From positions 124,001 to 188,000 of the forward strand of contig NZ_JAPNLH010000004.1 of the NCBI RefSeq assembly GCF_026627425.1: DNA of 64,000 bases. Direction: 5' to 3'. This document shows, one piece after another, positions 7,996 through 16,923 of the stretch. Position 1 is the stretch's first letter, and every line of letters begins with the position of its first letter. The notes below the pieces were generated by a model, which was given only the letters and a program-made list of their open reading frames with translations, did not search any database and had not been told where the DNA came from. The translations under genes were made by a program, and so were the position numbers. The stretch is from Arthrobacter endolithicus (lineage in GTDB: Bacteria > Actinomycetota > Actinomycetes > Actinomycetales > Micrococcaceae).

Positions 7996-9420
7996 GTGTC
8001 TGACACTGCCAAGAGCAATGACTCTGTTACTTCCGAGGTTGATGCCTCGGCACCCCTTGCAGCTGGCCCGAAGAAGGCTCCTGCAGTGAAAACCGGTGCC
8101 TCCCGTACGGCCGCTGCCACCGTCAGCAAAGCTGTCAAATCTGCTACTGCAGATGAGGTTTCCGATGCCTCCGCCACACTCTCCCCGGCGCAGAAGCGTG
8201 CCGCCACGATCGCCGCAAAGAAGGCAGCCTCCTCTGATGGCGAGGATGCCGCTCCAAAGGCCCGCGGACGCCAGGCTAAACCTGCCGGTGCCCCTGCCAA
8301 AGCCACCCGCGGAAGGGCCTCAAAGGGATCTCAGGATCACGAGACCGAGGACGCGGCGACCGCTGACGATGACGAGTCGCGGACCAATACAAACACTGAG
8401 ACCGTCGAGATTGTGCCTGAGAAGACGGGGCGCGGTTTCGTCTACTCCGATGCCGATGACGACGACGCACCCGTCCAACAGGTCATGTCTGCAGGTGCCA
8501 CTGCGGACCCGGTGAAGGACTACCTGAAGCAAATCGGTAAGGTCGCGCTGCTCAACGCGGAGCAGGAGGTTGACCTCGCCTTGCGTATTGAGGCCGGACT
8601 CTTTGCCGAGGAGAAGCTTGCGGCTGACCTCGCGGCAGACAAGACCAAGATCGATGACAAGCTCAAGCGCGAACTGCAGTGGGTCATTCACGACGGCAAG
8701 CGGGCCAAGAACCACCTGCTCGAGGCCAACCTCCGGCTGGTTGTTTCCCTGGCAAAGCGTTACACCGGCCGCGGGATGCTATTTCTGGACCTTATCCAGG
8801 AAGGTAACCTGGGCCTGATTCGTGCGGTGGAGAAGTTCGACTACACCAAGGGCTTCAAGTTCTCCACCTACGCCACCTGGTGGATCCGTCAGGCGATCAC
8901 GCGCGCCATGGCCGATCAGGCCCGGACCATCCGCATCCCGGTGCACATGGTGGAGGTCATCAATAAGCTGGCCCGCGTACAGCGGCAGATGCTGCAGGAT
9001 TTGGGCCGCGAGCCTACTCCGGAAGAGTTGGCCATCGAGTTGGACATGACGCCGGAAAAGGTCGTGGAGGTTCAGAAGTACGGCCGGGAGCCCATCTCGC
9101 TGCATACCCCGTTGGGCGAGGACGGGGACTCCGAGTTCGGTGACCTGATCGAAGACTCCGAAGCCGTGGTCCCGGCCGACGCCGTCAGCTTTACACTGCT
9201 GCAGGAGCAACTGCACTCGGTGTTGGACACCCTCTCCGAGCGTGAGGCCGGCGTAGTCGCCATGCGCTTCGGTCTAACCGATGGACAGCCGAAGACTTTA
9301 GACGAAATCGGCAAGGTCTACGGAGTGACGCGGGAGCGTATCCGGCAGATCGAATCTAAGACGATGTCCAAACTACGTCATCCGTCGCGTTCTCAGGTAC
9401 TGCGCGACTACCTGGACTAA
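7996..9420 (+). CDS. sigA: Principal sigma factor (sigma-70 family)
   Basis: The primary sigma factor, which directs RNA polymerase to housekeeping promoters; 474 residues. Residues 1 to about 165 are low-complexity, rich in Ala, Lys, Ser and acidic residues, as in other actinobacterial SigA/HrdB proteins. Conserved regions follow: region 1.2 ([16 protein letters not shown]), region 2 with the core-binding and -10-recognition helix [13 protein letters not shown] through [13 protein letters not shown] near residues 265-300, region 3 ([19 protein letters not shown]), and region 4 with the -35 helix-turn-helix [20 protein letters not shown] near the C-terminus. The start is GTG 7996, with AAGAAAGG seven bases upstream. 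A strong terminator follows. Confidence 0.97.
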   Translation: MSDTAKSNDSVTSEVDASAPLAAGPKKAPAVKTGASRTAAATVSKAVKSATADEVSDASATLSPAQKRAATIAAKKAASSDGEDAAPKARGRQAKPAGAPAKATRGRASKGSQDHETEDAATADDDESRTNTNTETVEIVPEKTGRGFVYSDADDDDAPVQQVMSAGATADPVKDYLKQIGKVALLNAEQEVDLALRIEAGLFAEEKLAADLAADKTKIDDKLKRELQWVIHDGKRAKNHLLEANLRLVVSLAKRYTGRGMLFLDLIQEGNLGLIRAVEKFDYTKGFKFSTYATWWIRQAITRAMADQARTIRIPVHMVEVINKLARVQRQMLQDLGREPTPEELAIELDMTPEKVVEVQKYGREPISLHTPLGEDGDSEFGDLIEDSEAVVPADAVSFTLLQEQLHSVLDTLSEREAGVVAMRFGLTDGQPKTLDEIGKVYGVTRERIRQIESKTMSKLRHPSRSQVLRDYLD

Positions 9421-9456
9421 TACCGGACCGGTCCTGACCGGACAGGACCGATGGCG

Positions 9457-9493
9457 ACAGGAAGGGCCCCTCCAGTGGAGGGGCCCTTCCTGT
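9457..9493 (+). terminator. Terminator of sigA
   Basis: ACAGGAAGGGCCCCTCCA and its exact reverse complement are centred on base 9475, giving a stem of 16 bp with a 5-base loop. GCTTTATT follows. It starts 37 bases after the sigA stop and would also stop transcription from the opposite DUF7455 gene. Confidence 0.9.
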
Positions 9494-9562
9494 GCTTTAT
9501 TCCCAAAGTTGCTCAGTTATACCGGATTTAAGGTTTGACTATCCGGCTGGCCAGGAACTTTG

Positions 9563-9787
9563 TCAGTCGTCGACCAGAACGGGGTCCTTTTGATGCAGGC
9601 GGGCCGTCTCGTCCTGCCATTGTGAGGAAAGCGGCTTCAATGTGGGCTCGACACCGCGGGCGTGGTGCCCGCAGAAGAGTAATTCACCGCCGGAGGATTC
9701 CAGCACAACGCGGACATATGCTTGAGCTCCGCAGCGGTCGCAGCGGTCCAGGGCGTTCAATTCGCGGCTGGCTACAGCTGTTGTCAT
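9563..9787 (-). CDS. DUF7455 family small zinc-ribbon-like protein
   Basis: A 74-residue protein with the pattern CDRCGAQAYVRV followed 20 residues later by LFCGHH, which looks like a small zinc ribbon with Cys/Cys and Cys/His ligands. The family (DUF7455) is widespread in actinobacteria next to sigA/parE and has no assigned function. I chose ATG 9787 because AAGGAGG is placed correctly upstream; the open frame runs nine codons further. It converges with sigA and diverges from parE. Confidence 0.8.
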   Translation of the reverse strand: MTTAVASRELNALDRCDRCGAQAYVRVVLESSGGELLFCGHHARGVEPTLKPLSSQWQDETARLHQKDPVLVDD

Positions 9788-10067
9788 GATGGCCTCCTTA
9801 GTAGATCTGTACATTCATCCAATCACTATTCGTAGCCGTCGGGCGTCAGGTTGGGTTAACTTTCGCTGACCGCGTAGCCGTGTCGGGCTGGGAGGACCCG
9901 GGTGCGGTCGTCGTCGGCGGCACAACATTGATGCACCGAGCCCGGCCCGGCACGCCTGCACCAGCCGGGCCATGGTGGGCGATACCCTAGACAGTGGTCC
10001 GCTTTCCCCGGCGGGACCCTGCACCAGCACCGCCCGAACCAGCACCGCCTAAAGGAGTCTGCCGAAC

Positions 10068-12179
10068 GTGACCCCACCGAGTTCCGAGTACACCGCCCGT
10101 CACCTCTCTGTGCTGGAGGGGCTGGAAGCTGTTCGGAAAAGGCCCGGGATGTACATCGGCTCCACCGACTCCCGTGGACTGATGCACTGTCTATGGGAAA
10201 TCATCGACAACTCCGTGGACGAGGCTCTAGCTGGCCATGGTCAGAGCATTAAGGTGATCCTGCACCCCGACAATTCGGTGGAAATCCACGACGATGGCCG
10301 CGGAATACCTGTTGACCTGGAGCCCAAGACCGGTCTGACCGGCGTCGAAGTGGTACTGACCAAGCTCCATGCCGGTGGCAAGTTCGGCGGAGGTTCCTAT
10401 ACCGCCTCCGGCGGACTTCATGGTGTTGGCGCCAGCGTGGTCAATGCGCTGTCGGCACGTCTGGATGTCCAGGTGGACCGTGGCGGCAAAACGTACCAGA
10501 TGTGCTTCCGCCGCGGCGAGCCGGGACACTTCAAGGACACCGGACGCAGTGTGAGCCCCACCGCGCCTTTTGAGCCCTTCATAGAGAATTCCAGCCTTGA
10601 TGTTGTTGGAAGCACCAAGCGCGGTGTCACGGGAACCAGGATCCGGTATTGGGCGGACCGGCAGATTTTCACGCCGGACGCGAAGTTTTCCTATTCGGAG
10701 CTCGCCGATCGTGCCCGCCAAACGTCCTTTTTGGTACCAGGGCTACGTATTTCCATCCGCGATGAGCGGCGGCTGCCGGGAACGCCCGGCGAACTGGAAG
10801 TGCATGAAGAGGTCTTCCAGCACGACGGCGGACTCTCAGAATTTGTCGATTATCTCGCCGTGGACCCGGCGGTAACCGATATCTGGCGGATCCACGGCAC
10901 CAGCAGCTTCAAGGAAACCGTTCCCGTCCTGGATGCGGACGGACACATGAAAAGTACCGAGGTGGAACGCGACTGCGAAGTGGACATCGCGATGCGGTGG
11001 GGGATTGGCTACGACACCACAGTGCGCAGCTACGTCAATATCATTTCCACGCCCAAAGGGGGCCGGCATCAGGAAGGTTTTGAACAGGCACTGCTCAAAA
11101 CGTTCCGCAAGGTCATCGAGGCTAACGCCCGCAAGCTCAAGGCCGGCAACGACAAGATCGAGAAAGACGACGTGCAGGCCGGCCTGACGGCTGTGTTGAC
11201 GGTACGTCTGGCAGAGCCGCAGTTTGAGGGTCAGACCAAGGAAATCCTGGGCACTCCCGCGGCGCGGACCATCGTGGCCAAGGTGGTGGAGCGGGAACTG
11301 ACCGCCAAGCTCAACTCATCGCAGCGAAACGAGAAGGCACAGTCGGCGCAGCTGCTGGAAAAAGTTGTTTCCGAGATGAAATCCCGGATCTCGGCCCGTG
11401 TGCACAAGGAAACACAGCGGCGCAAAAATGCGTTGGAAACTTCCTCGCTTCCAGCCAAACTCGCGGACTGCCGTACGGACGACACGGCCCGCAGCGAGCT
11501 GTTCATCGTCGAGGGAGACAGCGCGCTGGGTACGGCCAAGCTTGCCCGGTCGTCGGATTTCCAGGCTCTCCTCCCGATCCGCGGGAAGATCCTTAACGTG
11601 CAGAAGGCCTCGGTTGGGGACATGCTCTCCAACGCCGAGTGTGCTGCCCTGATTCAGGTCGTCGGGGCCGGATCGGGGCGCAGCTTTGTGCCGGAAGCCG
11701 CGCGCTACGGAAAAGTGATCCTGATGACCGACGCCGACGTCGACGGCGCGCATATCCGCACCCTGCTGCTGACCTTGTTCTTCCGGTACATGCGGCCGAT
11801 GATCGATGCCGGGCGGGTGTTTGCGGCCGTTCCGCCCCTGCACCGTGTGGAAGTAATCAACCACGGGGCTAAGGCGAACGAGATGATTTACACCTATTCC
11901 GAGCAGGAGCTGCACGCGCTGCTTGCCTCGCTGGAAAAGTCCGGGAAACGGTACAAGGAACCGATTCAGCGTTACAAGGGCCTCGGGGAGATGGACGCCG
12001 GGCAGCTGGCGGAGACCACGATGGATCCGCGGCACAGGACGTTACGTAGGGTCACTGCCGAAAACGCGGAAATGGCGGAGAAGACCTTCGAACTGCTCAT
12101 GGGCTCCGATGTTGCACCCCGTAAAGACTTCATTATCGCCGGCAGTGCGTCTCTTGACCGGGAGCAGATCGACGCCTGA
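10068..12179 (+). CDS. parE: DNA topoisomerase IV subunit B (type IIA, GyrB/ParE family)
   Basis: The ATPase subunit of a type IIA topoisomerase; 703 residues. The GHKL ATPase domain has the catalytic Glu44 in WEIIDNSVDEA, the DDGRGIP loop and the ATP lid GGLHGVGASVVNALS. The transducer loop FEGQTKEILG carries the QTK lysine. The TOPRIM domain has EGDSALGTAK (Glu near 481) and the DxD of MTDADVDGAH near 560. The start is GTG 10068 with AAAGGAG upstream. Its likely partner ParC is encoded 11.7 kb away on the other strand. Actinobacteria of this group usually keep gyrB/gyrA near oriC, so this is most likely the second enzyme. Confidence 0.9.
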   Translation: MTPPSSEYTARHLSVLEGLEAVRKRPGMYIGSTDSRGLMHCLWEIIDNSVDEALAGHGQSIKVILHPDNSVEIHDDGRGIPVDLEPKTGLTGVEVVLTKLHAGGKFGGGSYTASGGLHGVGASVVNALSARLDVQVDRGGKTYQMCFRRGEPGHFKDTGRSVSPTAPFEPFIENSSLDVVGSTKRGVTGTRIRYWADRQIFTPDAKFSYSELADRARQTSFLVPGLRISIRDERRLPGTPGELEVHEEVFQHDGGLSEFVDYLAVDPAVTDIWRIHGTSSFKETVPVLDADGHMKSTEVERDCEVDIAMRWGIGYDTTVRSYVNIISTPKGGRHQEGFEQALLKTFRKVIEANARKLKAGNDKIEKDDVQAGLTAVLTVRLAEPQFEGQTKEILGTPAARTIVAKVVERELTAKLNSSQRNEKAQSAQLLEKVVSEMKSRISARVHKETQRRKNALETSSLPAKLADCRTDDTARSELFIVEGDSALGTAKLARSSDFQALLPIRGKILNVQKASVGDMLSNAECAALIQVVGAGSGRSFVPEAARYGKVILMTDADVDGAHIRTLLLTLFFRYMRPMIDAGRVFAAVPPLHRVEVINHGAKANEMIYTYSEQELHALLASLEKSGKRYKEPIQRYKGLGEMDAGQLAETTMDPRHRTLRRVTAENAEMAEKTFELLMGSDVAPRKDFIIAGSASLDREQIDA

Positions 12180-12218
12180 GGGCCCGATCGGTCGGGAAGC
12201 CCACGGCCTGCTCGGAGC

Positions 12219-13634
12219 CTACTGGCCCTCCTTCAGCGCGGCATAAGTGTCCAAGGCGCGCTGCCGGGAGGGGCCGAGTTCCACCAGTGGCGCCGGATAG
12301 TCCCCGGCAATGTCCGGGGTCTTCCACGGTTCGTGGACTGACCGTGCTCCGAAGGAAGCGAGCTCCGGCACATAGCGCCGGAGGTAGAGCCCGTCCGGAT
12401 CGAACTTGCGGCTCTGCGTCACGGGATTGAAGATCCTGAAGTAGGGCGAAGCATCAGCCCCGGAGCCGGCAACCCACTGCCAGTTCGCTGGATTATTCGC
12501 CGCATCCGCATCGACCAGGGTGTCCCAAAACCATTGTTCACCGATTCGCCAGTCGAGCAGTAGATTCTTCACCAGGAATGAGGCGGTGACCATCCGGATC
12601 CGGTTGTGCATCCAGCCGGTCTGCCAGAGTTGGCGCATTCCGGCATCCACGAGCGGATAACCGGTGCGGCCGCTGCGCCACGCTGCGAGTTCGGCCGAAG
12701 CGTCCGGTGCGGTAGGGGAAGCCCAGGCAAATTGGTCAAACTCCGGGCGGTAATTGGCAGTGGCCAGGTCCGGATTGAAATAGAGCAGGTGCCAGCAGAA
12801 TTCGCGCCAGCCGAGTTCACTGCGGAAGACCTGCAAGTCTTTGTGAGCGGCGGCAGGAAGTCCGCGCAATGCGTGCCGGATCTGGAACGGGCTGATTTCT
12901 CCGAAGCGCAGATGCGGTGACAGCCGGCTCGTGGCCTCAATGGCAGGAAAGTCCCTATCCGTGGCGTAGTCCCTGGCCTGCCGATCACCGAAGTCCGCAA
13001 GCCGTTGGTGGGCACCAATCTCCCCGGGTGTCCATTCCGAGCTTAGACCTGGGGACCAGTCCGGGGCAGTGGGGAGGAGCTTCCAGTTGGCCAGCGGCTC
13101 CGAGACGACGTTGGGGCTGCGAAGCGATTCCGGGGCGCTCAGCGGCCCGCGTGGTTCTTCCGCATTGCTGCAGGCGCGCCAAAACGGAGTAAAAACCTTG
13201 TAGGGCCCACCGGCGCCTGTCCGGATGGTCCACGGTTCGAAGAGCAGGTTGGCTTGGAAGCTTGCGGCCTCAATGTTGATATCAGCCAGCTCCTCCTTGA
13301 GAGCGGCGTCGACCCGACGCTCCGCCAATCCATAGCGCCGGTTCCAGAATACGGCGTCCGCTTCCGCCTCAGCAGTGACGTCAAGGACGGCGTCCCTGGC
13401 ACAGCCACGCCGGAGAATTAGCGTGCCTCCGACGGCTGCCAGCTGCGCCGCAAGAGACTCCAGTGAATGATGGAGCCACCATTTCGAGGCGCTGCCCAAC
13501 GGACGAATCCCCTCGGACTGTTCGTCGAGAACGTAGAGAACCACAATTTTGCCCCCGCGCTGGGCAGCTGCACTGAGGGCCGGGTTGTCGGCCAGCCTAA
13601 GATCGTCCCGGAGCCAAACGACGGAAGTTGCCAT
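12219..13634 (-). CDS. phr: Deoxyribodipyrimidine photolyase (cryptochrome/photolyase family)
   Basis: A light-driven repair enzyme for UV pyrimidine dimers; 471 residues, standard for class I enzymes. The N-terminal antenna domain begins SVVWLRDDLRLADNPAL, the family hallmark. The C-terminal FAD domain shows SRLSPHLRFGEISPFQIRHAL, ELGWREFCWHLLY, MRQLWQTGWMHNRIRM and the segment DWRIGEQWFWDTLVDADAANN with WQW next to it, which line the flavin and lesion pocket. The second antenna chromophore cannot be told from sequence. TAGATT lies exactly six bases before the ATG, so it is probably leaderless. It converges with parE across 39 bases. Confidence 0.93.
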   Translation of the reverse strand: MATSVVWLRDDLRLADNPALSAAAQRGGKIVVLYVLDEQSEGIRPLGSASKWWLHHSLESLAAQLAAVGGTLILRRGCARDAVLDVTAEAEADAVFWNRRYGLAERRVDAALKEELADINIEAASFQANLLFEPWTIRTGAGGPYKVFTPFWRACSNAEEPRGPLSAPESLRSPNVVSEPLANWKLLPTAPDWSPGLSSEWTPGEIGAHQRLADFGDRQARDYATDRDFPAIEATSRLSPHLRFGEISPFQIRHALRGLPAAAHKDLQVFRSELGWREFCWHLLYFNPDLATANYRPEFDQFAWASPTAPDASAELAAWRSGRTGYPLVDAGMRQLWQTGWMHNRIRMVTASFLVKNLLLDWRIGEQWFWDTLVDADAANNPANWQWVAGSGADASPYFRIFNPVTQSRKFDPDGLYLRRYVPELASFGARSVHEPWKTPDIAGDYPAPLVELGPSRQRALDTYAALKEGQ

Positions 13635-13646
13635 CCCACCAATCTA
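13635..13646 (-). promoter_or_regulatory. Leaderless -10 element of the photolyase gene
   Basis: On the minus strand TAGATT is followed by six bases (GGTGGG) and the ATG at 13634. The six bases contain a purine-rich GGTGGG, but it is too close to the start to act as a normal ribosome site. Confidence 0.55.
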
Positions 13647-13694
13647 GCCTAGGCGCTCCCTGGTACCTCTAGCCCGGCTACCGGTCCGGTACTG

Positions 13695-14645
13695 CTAACC
13701 CAGCAGCCCCGGTACCGTCAGCAGGGCAGTGGGTACAGCCAAGAGCAGTACCGAGCCGACCAGCACCAAAGTCTGCACCGGACGCGGCAAAGCAGGAGCC
13801 GGGTTAAGCAACCGGCCCAGCCGCGCCGACGTCGTTTCCGGCGTATCGATGCGGTCTCCGCCGCCGTCGACCAGTTCGATGGGCGCGAGCCGTGCCGGGC
13901 CACTGGCCACTAGGGCGATCGCCTTGACCAAGGTAGCCCGGTCCACCGAATGCAGCGCCACGTCGTCGGCGAGCATTTCAATCAGCGCGTTGACGGAGCG
14001 TTGCGCCAGCCGGGACGTGGGCAGCCACGGCAGGGCCGAGCGCCAGCCGGCAAAGGCCCAGAGCAGCAGGTGGTGCCGTTGGCTCAGGTGCGCGTTTTCG
14101 TGAATCAGGACCGCCCGTAATTCGTCCGGTTCCAGCAGATTCATCAGCCCGTCGGACAGGACAGTGATGGACCGGGAGCCGCCGGGCAGGCAGTAGGCTA
14201 CCGGCACGTCATGGCTAATGACCACGGTGCCCGGCCTTCCGGTGGCTGGAGAGCTGAGCAGCTCCAGCAATTCCCGATGCCGGCGGCGCTGCTTGTGAAT
14301 CCGTGCATAGGTGAGCAGCAGGGTGAATACGAGGTGGGCAAAAAGGAGCGCTGCAGCGCTGAGCGCGAAGGCGTGCCAGAACTCCAGCTGCGCGCCAGAG
14401 GTTCTCCCCAGCATGATGCCCAGCAGATTTTTCAGCCCGGAGATAAGGTTCCCGCCGAGGGGTACCAGGCCGAATACCAGCATGGCCCCGATCATGGACA
14501 GTCCGCCGGCAAGGGCTATTGCCTGCCAGAGGACCATAGCGCTGAAGGGGGAGCGGGCGGTCCATCGGGCCCGCGCCAGTACCAGCGGAACCGGCCACGC
14601 GAGGATGACGGCGAGGATGGCCAGGAACCACGAGGTCCAGAACAT
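13695..14645 (-). CDS. M56-family membrane metalloprotease (BlaR1/MecR1 protease domain, no sensor)
   Basis: A 316-residue membrane protein with hydrophobic segments at about residues 3-25, 38-65 and 90-118, and one at the C-terminus (near 285-312). The zinc-protease motif HENAH is at about residues 181-185 in a cytoplasmic-type loop. It matches the transmembrane protease part of BlaR1/MecR1 but has no extracellular penicillin-binding domain, so the signal it senses is unknown. The next gene upstream, on the same strand, is a BlaI-family repressor, the usual cleavage target. The pair sits divergent to the cytochrome bd operon. The start is ATG 14645; a 30-base gap separates it from the repressor gene. 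Confidence 0.88.
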   Translation of the reverse strand: MFWTSWFLAILAVILAWPVPLVLARARWTARSPFSAMVLWQAIALAGGLSMIGAMLVFGLVPLGGNLISGLKNLLGIMLGRTSGAQLEFWHAFALSAAALLFAHLVFTLLLTYARIHKQRRRHRELLELLSSPATGRPGTVVISHDVPVAYCLPGGSRSITVLSDGLMNLLEPDELRAVLIHENAHLSQRHHLLLWAFAGWRSALPWLPTSRLAQRSVNALIEMLADDVALHSVDRATLVKAIALVASGPARLAPIELVDGGGDRIDTPETTSARLGRLLNPAPALPRPVQTLVLVGSVLLLAVPTALLTVPGLLG

Positions 14646-14675
14646 GGATTAGTGCGCTCGACGGCGGCCCGTGGC

Positions 14676-15056
14676 TTAGCCCCGGCCGAGGAGTTTGCGC
14701 AGTGTGGTGGCCTCGCCGTCGGTGACAGTCCCGATAAAGCGCGCCAGCACGGCCTCCCTGTCAGGGGCGGAGCCGAGCACCTCGAGCATCAGCTCAGCGG
14801 TATGCTCGGCGCGGCTGGTGACGGAGCGGTAGCGGTGCGGGCGGATGCTTCGCTCACGTTCCACCAGTCCCTTCTTCTCCAGCCGGGACAGCACGGTCAG
14901 AACCGTGGTGACAGCCAGTTCCTTCGTGTCGGTCCCCCCGGCGACTGCGGGCGGGCGTTGCGAGAGCAGGTCCCGCAGGGCGTTGGCGGTGATGGCCTCA
15001 GGGTGTTCCCAGAGTAGATCCATAACGGCTCGTTCAAGCTCCCCCAATGTGGCCAT
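14676..15056 (-). CDS. BlaI/MecI/CopY-family transcriptional repressor
   Basis: A 126-residue winged-helix repressor. The N-terminal half TLGELERAVMDLLWEHPEAI followed by LAVTTVLTVLSRLEKKGLVERE is the typical BlaI DNA-binding domain, and the C-terminal half is the helical dimerisation part. I prefer ATG 15056 with AAGGA six bases upstream; a TTG at 15059 is an alternative. It forms an operon with the M56 protease, whose family cleaves such repressors. Two perfect dyads lie 66 and 91 bases upstream, between it and cydA. Autoregulation and control of cydA are therefore likely, but this is inferred. Confidence 0.9.
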   Translation of the reverse strand: MATLGELERAVMDLLWEHPEAITANALRDLLSQRPPAVAGGTDTKELAVTTVLTVLSRLEKKGLVERERSIRPHRYRSVTSRAEHTAELMLEVLGSAPDREAVLARFIGTVTDGEATTLRKLLGRG

Positions 15057-15121
15057 CAATGATCCTTCTAGGTCGTGGGATGCAATTGTCTTGGTCTCAA
15101 TCTACAGGGTCCGGACGAAAG

Positions 15122-15140
15122 TTTCTACAGTTGGTAGAAA
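15122..15140. promoter_or_regulatory. Operator-like dyad 1 (BlaI-type)
   Basis: TTTCTAC-N5-GTAGAAA, a perfect inverted repeat of 7-bp arms. TAC/GTA half-sites of this kind resemble those bound by BlaI/CopY repressors. It lies between the divergent repressor gene and cydA. Confidence 0.7.
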
Positions 15141-15146
15141 TAAGGT

Positions 15147-15165
15147 TTTCTACGTAGTGTAGAAA
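15147..15165. promoter_or_regulatory. Operator-like dyad 2 (BlaI-type)
   Basis: A second TTTCTAC-N5-GTAGAAA with identical arms, centred 25 bp from the first and 31 bases upstream of the cydA start. Identical arms in two sites this close make chance very unlikely. Confidence 0.75.
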
Positions 15166-15196
15166 TCTCATGTACCCGGACCTGAAGGTGTAAACG

Positions 15197-16807
15197 ATGG
15201 AAGCGCTGGACATCGCACGGTGGCAGTTCGGCATCACCACGGTCTACCACTTCCTGATGGTTCCCCTGACCATCGGGCTCGGTCTGCTGGTGGCCCTGCT
15301 GCAGACGCTGTGGCACCGGACGGGCAAAGAAGAGTACCTGAGAATGACGAAATTCTGGGGCAAACTCTTCCTGATCAACTTCATCATGGGCGTCGCCACG
15401 GGACTGGTGCAGGAGTTCCAGTTCGGCATGGCCTGGAGCGAATACAGCCGCTTTGTCGGCGACGTCTTTGGAGCGCCGTTGGCGATGGAATCGCTGCTGG
15501 CGTTCTTCATTGAATCCACCTTCCTGGGCCTGTGGATCTTCGGCTGGAAGAAGCTTCCGGCCCGCATCCACCTTGCGTGTCTGTGGACCGCGGTGGTGGG
15601 TTCGGTGGTCTCCGCTTATTTCATTTTGGTAGCCAATTCCTGGATGCAGCATCCGGTTGGCGTGGAAATCGTCAATGGACGCCCTCGGATGGTGGATGCC
15701 TGGGCCGTGTTCACCAATAACACGGCGCTGGTTGCCTTCCCGCATACCCTCACCGGGGCCGTCGCAGTCGCGGGAGGTTTCCTGCTGGGGATCTCCTGGT
15801 ACCACCTCTGGCGCCGCCGCCGCGACGGGATCGACACCGTGGATGGCCAGGGACGGGTCCTGGTCGGAGAGTCCGCGACAATTCCCGGCCGGGACAAGAC
15901 TGACCACGCCGTCTGGCTGCGATCGTTGCGGATCGGCGCCGTCGTCGCCATGATTGCCTTTGCCGGCACCGCGATTACCGGGGATATGCAGGGCAAACTG
16001 ATGTTTGAACAGCAGCCCATGAAAATGGCGGCCGCGGAAGCCGCCTGCCACGACGGGACCAGTTTTTCCGTCCTTTCCATTGGAGATCCGGGCAGCAAAA
16101 ACTGCAGCGACGTCACCGCCGTCATTGAGGTTCCCGGAATTTTGTCCTTTTTGGCGCACAACGACTTCACCACGGATATCAAGGGCGTCAATACCCTGGT
16201 GCCGGAATATCAGGCGAAATACGGCAAAACTCTGCCGGATAACCCCATCTACGGCGACCGGGCCGGCCAGGAAATCCAGTACGTTCCGGTGATGGCGGTG
16301 ACCTATTGGGGGTTCCGGATGATGATCGGGTTTGGCGGCCTGGCCGCACTGGCCGCGCTGGTGGCTTTGGTCTTGGTGCGCAGGGGCACCGTGCCGGAGT
16401 CGAAGTGGCTGATGCGCCTGGCGGTCTTCGGCATCCTCGCGCCGTTCGGAGCCAACGCGGCAGGCTGGATCTTTACTGAAATGGGGCGGCAACCGTTCGT
16501 GGTGGCGCCAAATCCGCAGTTCACCGGGATCGACCAGGTGTTCATGTTCACCGCTGCAGCAGTCTCGCCGGGAGTATCCGCCGGTGAGCTGATCTTCTCG
16601 CTGGTGGCGCTGGGAACGGTGTATGCGGTGCTGCTGGTGGTGGAGGTGAAACTGCTGTTCCGCTATGTCCGCGGTGGGGTCGCCGCCGCGATGCCTGAAC
16701 TGGCGCACGGCGCGCAAGGCAAGAAGAGCAACGACGGCGACCACAACGGCGGAGCGTCCGGCGGGGGCGCCGGGGACACCGATGACGTCCTTGCCTTTGC
16801 CTACTGA
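15197..16807 (+). CDS. cydA: Cytochrome bd ubiquinol/menaquinol oxidase subunit I
   Basis: Membrane subunit of the high-affinity terminal oxidase; 536 residues, nine predicted membrane segments in the family. The N-terminus DIARWQFGITTVYHF contains the histidine (His18) that ligates a high-spin heme. FPHTLTGAVAVAGG carries a second conserved heme histidine, and GWIFTEMGRQPFVV contains the conserved GRQP motif of the quinol site region. The Q-loop is short. The last 50 residues are polar and Gly-rich. It heads the cydA-cydB-cydDC operon. The final codons and stop lie inside a 16-bp tandem repeat. The start is ATG 15197 with GAAGG upstream. Confidence 0.96.
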   Translation: MEALDIARWQFGITTVYHFLMVPLTIGLGLLVALLQTLWHRTGKEEYLRMTKFWGKLFLINFIMGVATGLVQEFQFGMAWSEYSRFVGDVFGAPLAMESLLAFFIESTFLGLWIFGWKKLPARIHLACLWTAVVGSVVSAYFILVANSWMQHPVGVEIVNGRPRMVDAWAVFTNNTALVAFPHTLTGAVAVAGGFLLGISWYHLWRRRRDGIDTVDGQGRVLVGESATIPGRDKTDHAVWLRSLRIGAVVAMIAFAGTAITGDMQGKLMFEQQPMKMAAAEAACHDGTSFSVLSIGDPGSKNCSDVTAVIEVPGILSFLAHNDFTTDIKGVNTLVPEYQAKYGKTLPDNPIYGDRAGQEIQYVPVMAVTYWGFRMMIGFGGLAALAALVALVLVRRGTVPESKWLMRLAVFGILAPFGANAAGWIFTEMGRQPFVVAPNPQFTGIDQVFMFTAAAVSPGVSAGELIFSLVALGTVYAVLLVVEVKLLFRYVRGGVAAAMPELAHGAQGKKSNDGDHNGGASGGGAGDTDDVLAFAY

Positions 16808-16836
16808 CTGCTTTGCCTACTGACTGCTTTGCCTAC
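16795..16836. repeat. 16-bp tandem repeat spanning the cydA stop codon
   Basis: The unit ctttgcctactgactg occurs twice perfectly, then ten bases of a third copy. The first copy contains the last cydA codons and its TGA stop, so the gene end has been duplicated downstream. The rest of the gap to cydB (16837-16923) holds only the cydB ribosome region. Confidence 0.95.
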
Positions 16837-16923
16837 GATCGCGCTGCCGCTGACGGCCAAGCGTTCTGAACGCCTTGATCCTGACCGCCCGCACCCGACT
16901 TTCCACACACAAAGGACACCGAT

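Noticed and set aside
14211-15017. Plus-strand frame of 268 codons over the M56 and BlaI-type genes
   Set aside because: No motifs, Gln/Gly/Glu-rich shadow composition; the minus strand has the HENAH protease and winged-helix repressor.
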